From JBFWUM01 sp050247255 (GTDB lineage: Bacteria; Acidobacteriota; Vicinamibacteria; Vicinamibacterales; UBA2999), in NCBI GenBank assembly GCA_050247255.1, contig JBFWUM010000028.1:1-51424 (forward strand): a stretch of 51,424 nt of DNA. Reading direction: 5' to 3'. The position numbers were made by a program, and so were the translations under genes. The notes below the pieces were generated by a model. It ran no database searches. It saw only the letters and a list, made by a program, of their open reading frames with translations, and had not been told where the DNA came from. This document shows positions 40,938-49,237 of the stretch, in pieces (position 1 is the first letter of the stretch; every line of letters starts with the position of its first letter).

Positions 40938-42137
40938 GTGCGGCTTGTTGCCTGCGTTCTGTTCGTCCTGACGGCGGCCTCGGGGACCTTTGCCCAGCAG
41001 CCGGTCGGCCAGGATACGCGGACGCAGTATCCGGCGCTGCTGGCCAACTCCTTCTTCAGTATCAACGTCGGCCGGATCGACTACCCGTTCTCGGCGCAGC
41101 AGCTCGAGCCGCGCTACCGGGTCACGAGCATCGCCACGCCGCGCGTCACCGCCCGCGTCGTCCTCTTCGGACACGAGTTCACGCCGTACCTGGCCGCGCA
41201 GGCGTCCTACATGCGGCCGATCAACTACGTGTCGTATCGGGGCATCAACGGCGGCGACGGCAGCCGCAGCGTGTGGATGCATTTTGGCACCGTCACGCTG
41301 CGCCCGCAGCTGCCGCTCACGTCGCGCCTGACCGTGTTCGGCGAAGCCGGGCTCGGGATCACCGCGCGCGCCGGGTTCGAGGATGCCGATGGCGGGCCGA
41401 TTGTCCGCGACGCCAACTACGGCTCGGCGGTCTTCGGTGGCGGCGTCGACTACCGGCTGACACGTTCGCTCGACTTCACCGCCGGTGCGATCTACGTCGG
41501 CGGCAATGACGACGCCAGGCAGCCGCGCACCGTCTTCGCTTCCGGGGGAATCCGCTACAACATGCGGCCGCTGCCGGCCGAACAGGTGGCGGCCAACCGC
41601 GACGCGGGCTACGTCTTCCCGCGCCAGATCCTGCAGGCCGAGATCACCGGCGGCGTCGGCCACGGCGTCAACACGTTCCTGTCGAAGGACGTCCCGGTGT
41701 TCTGGGGCGGCCGCGTCAACGTCGACCGCGGGTTCGCGCTTCACTACACGCGCAACGTCTTCCACACGCGGAAGGTGTTCTCGCTGGACGTCGGCGCGAG
41801 CGCCTCGTTCTGGCGCAGCCAGGCCACACAGCAGGCCTTCTCGACGCTGTCGCTCTACCCGCTGCTGCGGTTCACGCTGCTCCGGCGCGACACCGCCGAC
41901 CTTTATTTCATGTACTCGGTGGCGGGGCCGTCGCTCATCTCCGAGACGCAGCTCGACGCGCTCGATACGGGACGGCGCTTCACGTTCCAGGACTTCCTCG
42001 GCGTCGGCGCCTTCCTCGGCCGCGACCGCCGCTGGACGACCGGCGTGAAGATCAACCACTACTCGAACGGGAACATCTTCACCGAGAACGCGGGGGTGAA
42101 GGTGCCGCTGACGGTGTTGGTGGGGTATGTCTTCTAG
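40938..42137 (+). CDS. Outer-membrane beta-barrel protein with PagL-like lipid A deacylase end
   Basis: A 399-residue exported protein; signal peptide 'MRLVACVLFVLTAASGTFAQ' from GTG 40938. The longer upstream frame only translates the heptad array. The N-terminal half is a beta-barrel-like domain with alternating aromatic strands ('FTPYLAAQASYMRPINYVSY', 'LRPQLPLTSRLTVFGEAGLG'). The C-terminal part ends 'GVKINHYSNGNIFTENAGV' (H374, S376), like the His-Ser catalytic pair and Asn of PagL, which removes the 3-O-acyl chain from lipid A. The final residues 'LVGYVF' end in Phe, as barrel proteins do. Two tandem barrels in one chain would be unusual. The stop lies in the first CTAGAAG heptad. Confidence 0.72.
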   Translation: MRLVACVLFVLTAASGTFAQQPVGQDTRTQYPALLANSFFSINVGRIDYPFSAQQLEPRYRVTSIATPRVTARVVLFGHEFTPYLAAQASYMRPINYVSYRGINGGDGSRSVWMHFGTVTLRPQLPLTSRLTVFGEAGLGITARAGFEDADGGPIVRDANYGSAVFGGGVDYRLTRSLDFTAGAIYVGGNDDARQPRTVFASGGIRYNMRPLPAEQVAANRDAGYVFPRQILQAEITGGVGHGVNTFLSKDVPVFWGGRVNVDRGFALHYTRNVFHTRKVFSLDVGASASFWRSQATQQAFSTLSLYPLLRFTLLRRDTADLYFMYSVAGPSLISETQLDALDTGRRFTFQDFLGVGAFLGRDRRWTTGVKINHYSNGNIFTENAGVKVPLTVLVGYVF

Positions 42138-42189
42138 AAGCTAGAAGCTAGAAGCTAGAAGCTAGAAGTTAGGAGTTAGGAGTTGGGAG
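42134..42189. repeat. CTAGAAG heptad array at a stop codon and next start
   Basis: Five exact CTAGAAG units (42134-42168) grade into TTAGGAG, TTAGGAG and TTGGGAG. The first unit supplies the TAG stop of the PagL-like gene. The last AGGAG (42178-42182) is the best ribosome site of the pilT gene. Confidence 0.9.
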
Positions 42190-43355
42190 TGGGGGATCAT
42201 CGCATCGTCCCAGCCGACGGCGATCTCGACAGCCTCATCGACGCGCTGCACGGCAGGGCGGCTGCGGCGGCGCCTCGCCCGGCGCAGCACACCACGGGCA
42301 CGCTCGACGCGTGGCTGGCGGCGGTTCGCGAGTTGGACGGGAGCGATCTACTCCTGGTGGCCGGGCGGCCGCCGATGGTCCGCACCGGCGATCGTTTTCA
42401 TGCGGCGAACGTCGAGGTGCTCGACAGCGACGACATCGTCGCTGCCGTCCGCGACCTGCTGCCGGCGACAGCCGCCGGCCGGTACGAGGCGGGCGCCGCG
42501 GTCGATGCCGCCTTCACTCGCCCCGGGCTCGGGCGATTCCGGCTGAACCTGCATCGCGAACGGGGCCGCGCCGCCGTGGCCATCCGCGCCCTGCCGATGC
42601 GCGTGCCGGAGCTACCGGCGCTCCGCTTCTCGCACGACGTCGCGCGGCTCTCCCAGCTGCCGCGAGGCCTGGTGCTGATCGGTGGCCCGACAGGGTCGGG
42701 CAAGACCACGACCCTCGCGGCGCTCGTCTCCCTGATTAACGCGCGCGAGGCGCGCCACATCATCACGATCGAGGACCCGATCGAGTACGAGCACGCGCAC
42801 GGCCAAAGCGTGATCGAGCAGATCGAAGTGGGCATCGACGTCGCCGACTTCCCCACTGCGCTCAGGGCGGCGATGCGCCAGGCCCCCGACGTATTGGTCA
42901 TTGGAGAGATGCGCGATCCGGAGACGATGCGAATCGCGCTGGCGGCCGCTGAAACGGGGCATCTCGTGCTGGCCACTGTGCATGCCACCGACGCAGGCGC
43001 CGCCGTCTCCCGGATCACCGACGCCTTCCCGACCGAGCGCCAGAACGCCGTGCGGCAGGAGCTGGCGATGTCGCTGGCGGCCGTGCTGACGCAAACCCTC
43101 GTGCCGGCCGCCGACAGCACGCGTATCCCGATCGCGGAACTGCTCGTCGTCAGCTACGGCGCCAGGCAGCACATCCGCAAGAACGCCCTGCAGCACCTCA
43201 ATCAGGAGGTCACGATGACCCGTAAGCTCGGGTCATTCACCTTCGAGGAGTCACTCGCCCGCTCCGTGCGCGCCGGCCTGCTGGCCGCTGAAGATGCACG
43301 CCTGCGCGCCCACCACCCCGAAGAGTTCGACTCGCTCCTAAATTCCAGCTTCTAG
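42189..43355 (+). CDS. pilT: PilT-type twitching ATPase
   Basis: A 388-residue secretion/pilus ATPase. The Walker A site is 'GPTGSGKTT' (G166-T174), followed by the Asp box 'IITIEDPIEYEH', Walker B 'APDVLVIGEMRDPETM' and His box 'LATVHATDA'. The N-domain keeps 'SDLLLVAGRPPMVRTGD'. PilT hexamers pull back type IV pili by disassembling pilin. The start is in the heptad array: GTG 42189 has AGGAG six bases upstream, while TTG 42183 has none at useful spacing. There is a ~40-residue extension before the usual start. No other pilus gene is near. The last residues 'NSSF' are coded by the next heptad array. Confidence 0.9.
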   Translation: MGDHRIVPADGDLDSLIDALHGRAAAAAPRPAQHTTGTLDAWLAAVRELDGSDLLLVAGRPPMVRTGDRFHAANVEVLDSDDIVAAVRDLLPATAAGRYEAGAAVDAAFTRPGLGRFRLNLHRERGRAAVAIRALPMRVPELPALRFSHDVARLSQLPRGLVLIGGPTGSGKTTTLAALVSLINAREARHIITIEDPIEYEHAHGQSVIEQIEVGIDVADFPTALRAAMRQAPDVLVIGEMRDPETMRIALAAAETGHLVLATVHATDAGAAVSRITDAFPTERQNAVRQELAMSLAAVLTQTLVPAADSTRIPIAELLVVSYGARQHIRKNALQHLNQEVTMTRKLGSFTFEESLARSVRAGLLAAEDARLRAHHPEEFDSLLNSSF

Positions 43356-43394
43356 CTTCTAGCTTCTAGCTTCTAGCTTCCAGCTTCTAGCTTC
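43343..43394. repeat. Inverted copy of the CTAGAAG heptad array
   Basis: Seven copies of TTCTAGC/TTCCAGC, the reverse complement of the array at 42134. It codes the last residues and TAG stop of pilT on the plus strand, and the stop and last ~12 residues of the VOC protein on the minus strand. Confidence 0.9.
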
Positions 43395-43901
43395 CTCGTA
43401 GTACCGCCTATACATCCCCCTCCGGAACAGCCACCCCCCGAGCGGCCCGAGCCAGCCGAGCACGTAGTACATGTAGCCGAGGTCCATCAGCTCCAGCAGG
43501 TTCCCGTCGACATCGCGAGCGAAGAAGAACCACTGGCCGCGCGGCGAGCGCTCGGGCTGCGTGACGCACTCGACTCCCTTGGCGCGCAGGCGGTCGTACC
43601 ACTTGTGCACGTTGCGCACGTTGAAGCTGATGTGGGTCAGCCCGACGCGGTTCCACGGAACCTCGGCCGGCGGCTGCTGCGGCTGGAACTCGAAGATCTC
43701 CAGCACGCCGCCGCCCGGCACGCGGATCCAGCCGATGCGGAGCGAGCGGCCGTCGGCGATGTTGAAGAAGTCGCGCAGCCGCTCCGGCGGATGCTCCGAC
43801 ACCCCGACGAGCGGGCAGCCGAACACGTCCCAGTAGAACTGCACGGTCTTGTTGAAGTCCTTGACGGTGATGCCGACGTGGCTGAAGGAGCGTGCTCTCA
43901 T
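43359..43901 (-). CDS. VOC (glyoxalase/dioxygenase fold) protein
   Basis: A 180-residue vicinal oxygen chelate protein. ATG 43901 overlaps the GMC oxidoreductase stop (ATGA), and starts 'MRARSFSHVGITVKDFNKTV', with a first metal-ligand candidate His in 'HVGI'. 'VLEIFEFQ', 'LTHISFNVRNVHKWYDRL' and 'GQWFFFARDVDGNLLELMDLG' (with the usual Glu) complete two beta-alpha-beta-beta-beta units. The extra ~30 residues at the end include a tail 'EARSWKLEARS' coded by the heptad array. The function within the operon with two oxidoreductases may be isomerisation or cleavage of a sugar or aromatic product. Confidence 0.84.
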   Translation of the reverse strand: MRARSFSHVGITVKDFNKTVQFYWDVFGCPLVGVSEHPPERLRDFFNIADGRSLRIGWIRVPGGGVLEIFEFQPQQPPAEVPWNRVGLTHISFNVRNVHKWYDRLRAKGVECVTQPERSPRGQWFFFARDVDGNLLELMDLGYMYYVLGWLGPLGGWLFRRGMYRRYYEEARSWKLEARS

Positions 43902-45409
43902 GACAGGTGCTCGCGGCGAAGATGATCGGCAACGCGCAGGGCCTGCGCGGCGATGGTCAACCCCGGGTTGACGGCGGCTGACGAGGGAAAGAACGAAGCA
44001 TCCACCACGAACAGGTTCTCGACATCGTGCGCCCGGCAATAGGTGTCGAGGACCGACGTGCGCGGGTCGGTGCCGAAGACCAGCGTGCCGCACTGGTGCG
44101 TGGTGTTCCGGGCGCCGTGCGAGTGGGTGACGACAATCCAGAAGCCGAGCTTCTTGAGCAGCCGCGCCGTTTCGCGCACGAGGCGGCGATGGGCCGTCAG
44201 GTTGTTGGGCCGGTACTCGAGGCGGATCCGGCCCTGGCTGTCGAGACTGATTCGGTTCTCCGGCCGCGGCAGGTCCTCCGACATCACCAGCCAGTCAACG
44301 CCGCGCGCCACCCAGGCTTCGTACGCCCAGAGCGGAATCCACGGGACCACCGTTTGCGCCATGACGCCGTGGGTGCGCCCCTGCGACTGGATTTGTCCCA
44401 GCGGATAGTCCGTGTCCGGACCGCGCAGGTAGTAGTCGTTGATGGCCACGGTCTTCTGGAAGACCGTCGCGTTGCGGCGGAACGGGTGGAACCCCTGCAT
44501 CATCGTCGCCAGGTGCGCCATGTAGCGCCGGCCGACGAGCCCCGATGAGTTGGCGAGCCCGTCGGGATGGCGATCGGTCGCCGAGCGCAGGAGCAGGGCC
44601 GCGGAATTGATTGCCCCGCACGAGGCCACGACCACGGGCGCCTCGACGGTCGTCACCTCGCCGTCGCGCTCCACCTCGACGCCGGTCACGCGGCGGCCGT
44701 CAGCCGATGTGAGCAGTCGCCGCGCGAACGCCTTCGTCCAGAGCGAGACGTTGGGCTGCAGCAGGGCGTGGCGGATGCAGCAGACATCCGCGTCGCTCTT
44801 CGCGTGCACCTTGCAGGGGAACGAGTTGCACGTGTTGCACAGCACGCAGCCACCGGCTTCGCCGGGGCGCAGCAGGCCGAGCGGCAGCGGCGACGGGTGC
44901 AGGCCCTCGGCTCTCAGCTGCGCGACGATCTGCCCCATCTCGGTCGAGTGCTCAACCGGCGGGTGGGGATAGGGGCCACGCGGCGGCTCCGTCGGATCGA
45001 CTCCGGCCTGGCCGCGAACCTGGTACAGCTGTTCGGCGCGTTCGTAGTACGGCGCCAGCGTGTCGTAGTCGATCGGCCACTTCGGCGAGACGCCGTCGAC
45101 GTGCCGGATCTCGTCGAAGTCCTCGCGGCGCAGCCGGTAGAGCACGCTGCCCCAGAACTTGGTGTTGCCGCCGACGTTGTAGTGGGTATAGGGAACGAAC
45201 TCGCGGCCCGCCGCGTCGACCCAGCGCTCTCGGCTGCGATAGCGCAGCTGCTTCCAGACCGCGTCGGGGTTCCAGTTCTCCTCTTCCTGCGGCACGAAGT
45301 CGCCGCGCTCGAGGATGAGGATGCGCGCGCCGCTGCCGGCCAGCGCGTGAGCCATCGTCCCGCCGCCGGCGCCGCTGCCGATGATGATGACGTCGTAACG
45401 GTGCGTCAC
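43898..45409 (-). CDS. GMC-family FAD oxidoreductase
   Basis: A 503-residue glucose-methanol-choline oxidoreductase. 'DVIIIGSGAGGGTMAHALAG' is the FAD-binding GxGxxG, 'VGGNTKFWGS' the GMC signature, 'CVLCNTCNSFPCKVHAKSD' a Cys-rich insert, and 'CGTLVFGTDPRTSVLD' plus 'VDASFFPSSAAVNPGLTIAA' the C-terminal domain with the catalytic His/Asn region. It oxidises an alcohol or sugar hydroxyl with an external electron acceptor. It overlaps its neighbours by four bases on both sides, forming a three-gene operon with a Gfo/Idh/MocA dehydrogenase and a VOC protein. Confidence 0.9.
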   Translation of the reverse strand: MTHRYDVIIIGSGAGGGTMAHALAGSGARILILERGDFVPQEEENWNPDAVWKQLRYRSRERWVDAAGREFVPYTHYNVGGNTKFWGSVLYRLRREDFDEIRHVDGVSPKWPIDYDTLAPYYERAEQLYQVRGQAGVDPTEPPRGPYPHPPVEHSTEMGQIVAQLRAEGLHPSPLPLGLLRPGEAGGCVLCNTCNSFPCKVHAKSDADVCCIRHALLQPNVSLWTKAFARRLLTSADGRRVTGVEVERDGEVTTVEAPVVVASCGAINSAALLLRSATDRHPDGLANSSGLVGRRYMAHLATMMQGFHPFRRNATVFQKTVAINDYYLRGPDTDYPLGQIQSQGRTHGVMAQTVVPWIPLWAYEAWVARGVDWLVMSEDLPRPENRISLDSQGRIRLEYRPNNLTAHRRLVRETARLLKKLGFWIVVTHSHGARNTTHQCGTLVFGTDPRTSVLDTYCRAHDVENLFVVDASFFPSSAAVNPGLTIAAQALRVADHLRREHLS

Positions 45410-46130
45410 AGCGCCGCGTACACCTGTTCCATCAGCCGGTGATCGACCATCGCGCGTTCGAGCGACATCTCGGGCGGCTCGCCGGTCCGGATGGCCCGGA
45501 CGAAGTCGCGGTACATCGCCTGGTAGCCGCGGATGTCGCGCACGCCCGGGAACAGCAGCCGCGTGCCGCGATGGCCGCGCACGAGCACGAAGGCGCCATT
45601 GGACTCGAAGGTGATGATGCCGCGGCGGCCGAACAGCTTCGACAGCCGCAGCCCCTTCAGCAGCGACGGGATTTCACGCGAGTAGTAGAGCGTGCCGACG
45701 GCCTCGTTGTCGTAGCGGAACGCCACCATCATGCTCTTGGCGCGGCGATCGGGCCCTTCGCGCGACACCGGCGGCCGGAAGCCGTGCGCCGAGACGATCG
45801 ACGGCCCCAGGCTCCCTGCCAGGTGCAGCCAGTGGATCCCTTCCTCGAAGAACGCATCGCCGCCGGCCATCGCTTCATCGTTGCGCCAGTCGTCGGCCGG
45901 CTTGAGGCGGTGGGCGATGGTCGTGAAGTGCGCGAAGACCATCTCGCCGATCGCGCCGGCAGCCAGCTCGCGCCGCAGCACGGCGGCCAGCGGCTTGTAA
46001 TGATCGTTTTCGCCGACGAGCACGGTGCGGCCCGCGCGATCGCGCGCCTGCTGGACCTCCTCGTAGTCGGCCATCCGGGGAAACGCCGGCTTCTCCACCA
46101 GCACGTGCTTGCCGGCCGCCAGCGCCTGCA
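45406..46130 (-). CDS. Gfo/Idh/MocA-family sugar dehydrogenase, N-terminus lost in gap
   Basis: The frame is open from the gap edge, beginning 'QALAAGKHVLVEKPAFPRM', which is the end of the Rossmann domain with the conserved EKP motif. About 240 residues remain; ~90 N-terminal residues with the NAD(P) site are missing. 'FFEEGIHWLHLAGSLGP' carries the family's His in the substrate pocket. An internal GTG at 46104 is not the true start. The stop overlaps the GMC gene start by four bases. It probably oxidises or epimerises a sugar together with the GMC enzyme. Confidence 0.86.
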
Positions 46131-46230
46131 NNNNNNNNNNNNNNNNNNNNNNNNNNNNNNNNNNNNNNNNNNNNNNNNNNNNNNNNNNNNNNNNNNNNNN
46201 NNNNNNNNNNNNNNNNNNNNNNNNNNNNNN
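46131..46230. other. Scaffold gap (100 N), true sequence missing
   Basis: No flank duplication. The gap removes the receiver end of a hybrid kinase and the NAD domain of the Gfo/Idh/MocA gene. Confidence 0.95.
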
Positions 46231-48074
46231 TCGTCATCGTCGACGACGAGCACGCGGATGGCGCGGAGATCGGCGCTCGGCTGCGGCGGCGCGGCGGCCA
46301 GCGGCGGCACCAGGGCCGTGCGCTCGTAGATCGGCAGCGTCACCGTGAACGTCGACCCCAGGCCGGGGCCGGCGCTCTCTGCGCGCACATCCCCGCCGTG
46401 CAGGGTGACGATCTGGTGCACGAGGCCGAGGCCGACGCCGAGGCCCGAATAGGTCCGCGTCGACGCCGCATCAGCCTGGCGGAACCAGTCGAAGACGTGC
46501 GGCACGAAGTCGGGCTCCATGCCGATGCCGGTATCGGTGACGCTCAGCTCCGCGCGCGCTCCCCGGCGGCGCAGCGTCACCGTGATCCTGCCGTCCGGCG
46601 GCGTGAACTTGACCGCATTCCAGACGACGTTCCAGACGACCTGCTGCAGCCGCTGCGCATCGCCGACCACCAGGATCGGCTCGGTGGCCAGATCGCGGTC
46701 GATCGTGACCCGCTTTTCGACCGCCTGCGGGTTCACCGTCTCGAGGGCGGCATCGATCACCGCGGCCAGGGGCACGATGGCCTCGTCGAACTGCAACTGC
46801 CCGCGGATGATCCGCGAGACGTCGAGCAGGTCGTTGATCAGCCGCCGCTGCGCCTCGGCGTTGCGCTCGATGGCGGCCAGCGCCCGCGCCGACCTGGCGT
46901 CATCCAGGTTGCCGTCGCGCAGCAATCGCGCCCAGCCCATGATGGCGGTGAGCGGGGTGCGCAGCTCGTGCGACACCGTGGCCAGGAACTGGTCCTTCGC
47001 CTGGTTCGCCCGTTCCGCCTCGGTGCGCGCCGCTTTCTCGCGCGTGACGAGGTGGCCGAGCGCGTCGGCCATCGTGGCGAACGCCCGGCCGAGCTCCTGG
47101 ACTTCCGCGGGACCGGCGAGCGGAACCGGACGGCTGAACTGGCCGGCCTGCACGCCGCGGGCGGCAGCCACCAGGCGGCGCACAGGACGGGCAATCCACT
47201 GCGCCGCGATCAGCGAGAGCAGGGCCCCCGCGAGGGCGAACACCCCGCCGCGGGCGATCAGTTCCGTGCGCAGCTGCTCGGCGGGCGCCAGCGCCTCGCC
47301 GTAGGCAAAGTGCGCATCGACACACCCCCCGCCGAGCGCCGGCAGCGGCGTGAGACCGTGGAAGGTCTCAACGCCGCGGTAATCGACGCCACGGGCGCTG
47401 CGCGCCCCGGCGTGACACTCGGACACCGGCTCGGAGACGCGCGCGCCGGCCGGCGTGCTCTCCTGCGAGTAGCGCGGCGGCGTCAGGAACCGGCCGTCGG
47501 GATCCACCAGGAAGACCTCGCCGTCGGCGCCGAGCCCCGAACGGTCGGCGAAGAACGACGCCACTTCGGAGTTGTCGAATTGGGTGACCAGGCGCGCAGC
47601 GCCGCGCCGCGCGACCATCACGTATTCCGGAACCCCCTCGGCGTTCCAGGCCACGCGCGCGAGCGCCCCGCCCTCGGGGAGCATTCCCGACACCGCCTCA
47701 CCCGACTCCACCAGCGTGAAGCCGCGATAGCTGAAGTGAACGCCGATGGCCTGCTCGGTGGCGCGGAATTCCTCCATCAGCGTCGCCACGCAGTCGACCG
47801 ACCAGCCGAACCGCCCGTCGCGGCGCGGTTCGGCGCACAGTGATTCAGCCGCGGCGAGGAAACCCTCCGCGCGCTGCTGGCGCGACTGGAACAGCCGCAC
47901 CAGGTCCGACGCGCGCTCGTCGGCGGCGGCAAGCGCACTTCGGCGCGCGTCGTTCGCGAGGCTTTCGAGCGACGACCGGTAGGCAGACAGCGTCAGCGCA
48001 GCCGTCGTGCCGAGAACGAGGCCGACGAAGGCGATGAGCAGCTGCGCGGAGAGGGAGAATGATCGCGGCAGCAT
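46231..48074 (-). CDS. Hybrid sensor histidine kinase, receiver domain cut by gap
   Basis: About 614 residues are present from ATG 48074. A transmembrane helix (~10-32), a periplasmic sensor (~33-265, dCache-like), a second helix ('GGVFALAGALLSLIAAQWIA'), HAMP ('IARPVRRLVAAARGVQAGQF'), HisKA with phospho-acceptor H369 ('ATVSHELRTPLTAIMGW'), and HATPase with 'NVVWNAVKFT', 'DTGIGM', 'GLGVGLGLV' boxes are seen. The chain then starts a receiver ('IRVLVVDDD') and is lost in the gap. Phosphorelay to an internal receiver is likely. No cognate regulator is visible. The signal is unknown. Confidence 0.9.
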
Positions 48075-48406
48075 CGGTTATGGCGCGGGACCCCGGTCCC
48101 GCGATGTCAGCGTGTGCTCGAGGTCGGTGCAGAAGCTGTGCCGTGACAGCTCGAGCAGAATCAGGCGGAATTCAGGCGGTTTATGCGGTCGGGCTCGAGC
48201 CCATCGGGAAGTAGAAAATCACCAATTGCACAGTCTCGATTGCAGTCCTGCAGCAGAGCTCTTTGACCTTTGACCTNNNNNNNNNNNNNNNNNNNNNNNN
48301 NNNNNNNNNNNNNNNNNNNNNNNNNNNNNNNNNNNNNNNNNNNNNNNNNNNNNNNNNNNNNNNNNNNNNNNNNNNNCTTTGACCTTTGACCTTTGACCTT
48401 TGACCT
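48075..48406. other. Intergenic region with a heptad array and a gap
   Basis: About 200 bp between the kinase start and the array show no gene and no clear promoter that I could place. The remainder is the TTTGACC array and 100 Ns. Confidence 0.7.
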
Positions 48407-48409
48407 TCA
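48261..48409. repeat. TTTGACC heptad array interrupted by a gap
   Basis: About two TTTGACC units lie left of the gap and four to five right of it. On the minus strand the array (GGTCAAA) begins at the TGA stop of the secreted protein gene at 48407. The true copy number is hidden by the gap, and its length is unknown. Confidence 0.85.
48277..48376. other. Scaffold gap (100 N) inside a tandem repeat
   Basis: Both flanks consist of the heptad TTTGACC, so the break is most simply explained by an unresolved tandem array. Confidence 0.95.
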
Positions 48410-49237
48410 CCCTACCGTGCAGGGCCTCGGCTGGAATTTCGAGTCGTCCGGTTCCTTCCGGAAGTTCGTGCTCGTGACGTAGTCGACCGCGAGGTTCTCG
48501 GGATCGCGAATCACGGTCGTGATCACGAGCCACTGCGGCCCCTGGGGCGGCTGCAGCAGGTTGTAGTACTCGGTGACAACGGTGTCGGCGCTGTAGGGAA
48601 CGCCGTTCTTGCGCAGGAAGCCGGCCGCCAGGTTGGAGGTGACGACCTTGAGGCGCCCGCCCTGCGGCGTCGTCGCGCGGTTGCCGCGGCCGCCACGCCC
48701 TCCGCGGCCGCCGCGTCCCGCCTGGCCATCGGCGCCGGCCGGCGGCGTCCGCACGACGCGCTCCGGGTCGAAGCCGCCGGCGTACTGCCATTCGGCGCGC
48801 GACACGCCCTGGAGGCCCGGCGCCGCCGATTCGGACGCGCCGGCGAAGTGCAGGAGTCGCGTCTGCTCGCCCGCATCCATCTGCAGCTGCAGCGTGTCAT
48901 CGTCCTGCCACGTGATCCGGACGCGGCCCGGTTCGCGCATGATGGCCGGCGCGCCGTACGCCTCGCACGCGCGTCCGGCTGCCTCGACCTGCGTCATGTC
49001 GATGCGATTTGCGGCATCACGTGCGGCCTGCGTGAGCGGCAGGCTTTCGAACTCGCCCTTGGGAGGTGTGATCATCCGCACCGCCCAGTCCTCGCTGACG
49101 ATCGAGACCCAGGTGCCCGTCATGTCGATCGGCGCGAACCGGCGGTACATGCCCTGCTCCGCCGCCTGCTGTGCGCCGGCGGTCGTTGCTGCCGCCACCA
49201 GGAGCGAGGCTGCCGTCATCATCCACCGCGTCCTCAT
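48407..49237 (-). CDS. Secreted protein of unknown function with Gly-Arg stretch
   Basis: A 276-residue exported protein with signal peptide 'MMTAASLLVAAATTAGAQ'. I do not recognise a domain. 'PIDMTGTWVSIVSEDWAVRM' resembles short beta-barrel-like secreted proteins common in Acidobacteriota. 'WQDDDTLQLQMDAGEQTR' and 'VVTEYYNLLQPPQGPQWLVI' suggest a beta-rich fold. A low-complexity 'GRGGRGGRGGRG' run lies near residue 175. Its ATG overlaps the stop of the metallo-beta-lactamase-fold gene (ATGA), and the last gene upstream encodes a similar-style secreted protein. The three probably act together in the periplasm or outside. Confidence 0.75.
   Translation of the reverse strand: MRTRWMMTAASLLVAAATTAGAQQAAEQGMYRRFAPIDMTGTWVSIVSEDWAVRMITPPKGEFESLPLTQAARDAANRIDMTQVEAAGRACEAYGAPAIMREPGRVRITWQDDDTLQLQMDAGEQTRLLHFAGASESAAPGLQGVSRAEWQYAGGFDPERVVRTPPAGADGQAGRGGRGGRGGRGNRATTPQGGRLKVVTSNLAAGFLRKNGVPYSADTVVTEYYNLLQPPQGPQWLVITTVIRDPENLAVDYVTSTNFRKEPDDSKFQPRPCTVG

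Noticed and set aside
42134..43394. CRISPR array in the regularly repeated sequence
   Set aside because: Units are 7 bp with no spacers, and no cas genes are present.
46131..46230. Fusion of the sensor kinase to the oxidoreductase as one 781-codon frame
   Set aside because: The frame only appears continuous through the Ns; the two sides belong to unrelated families and the residues after the gap are out of the oxidoreductase frame.
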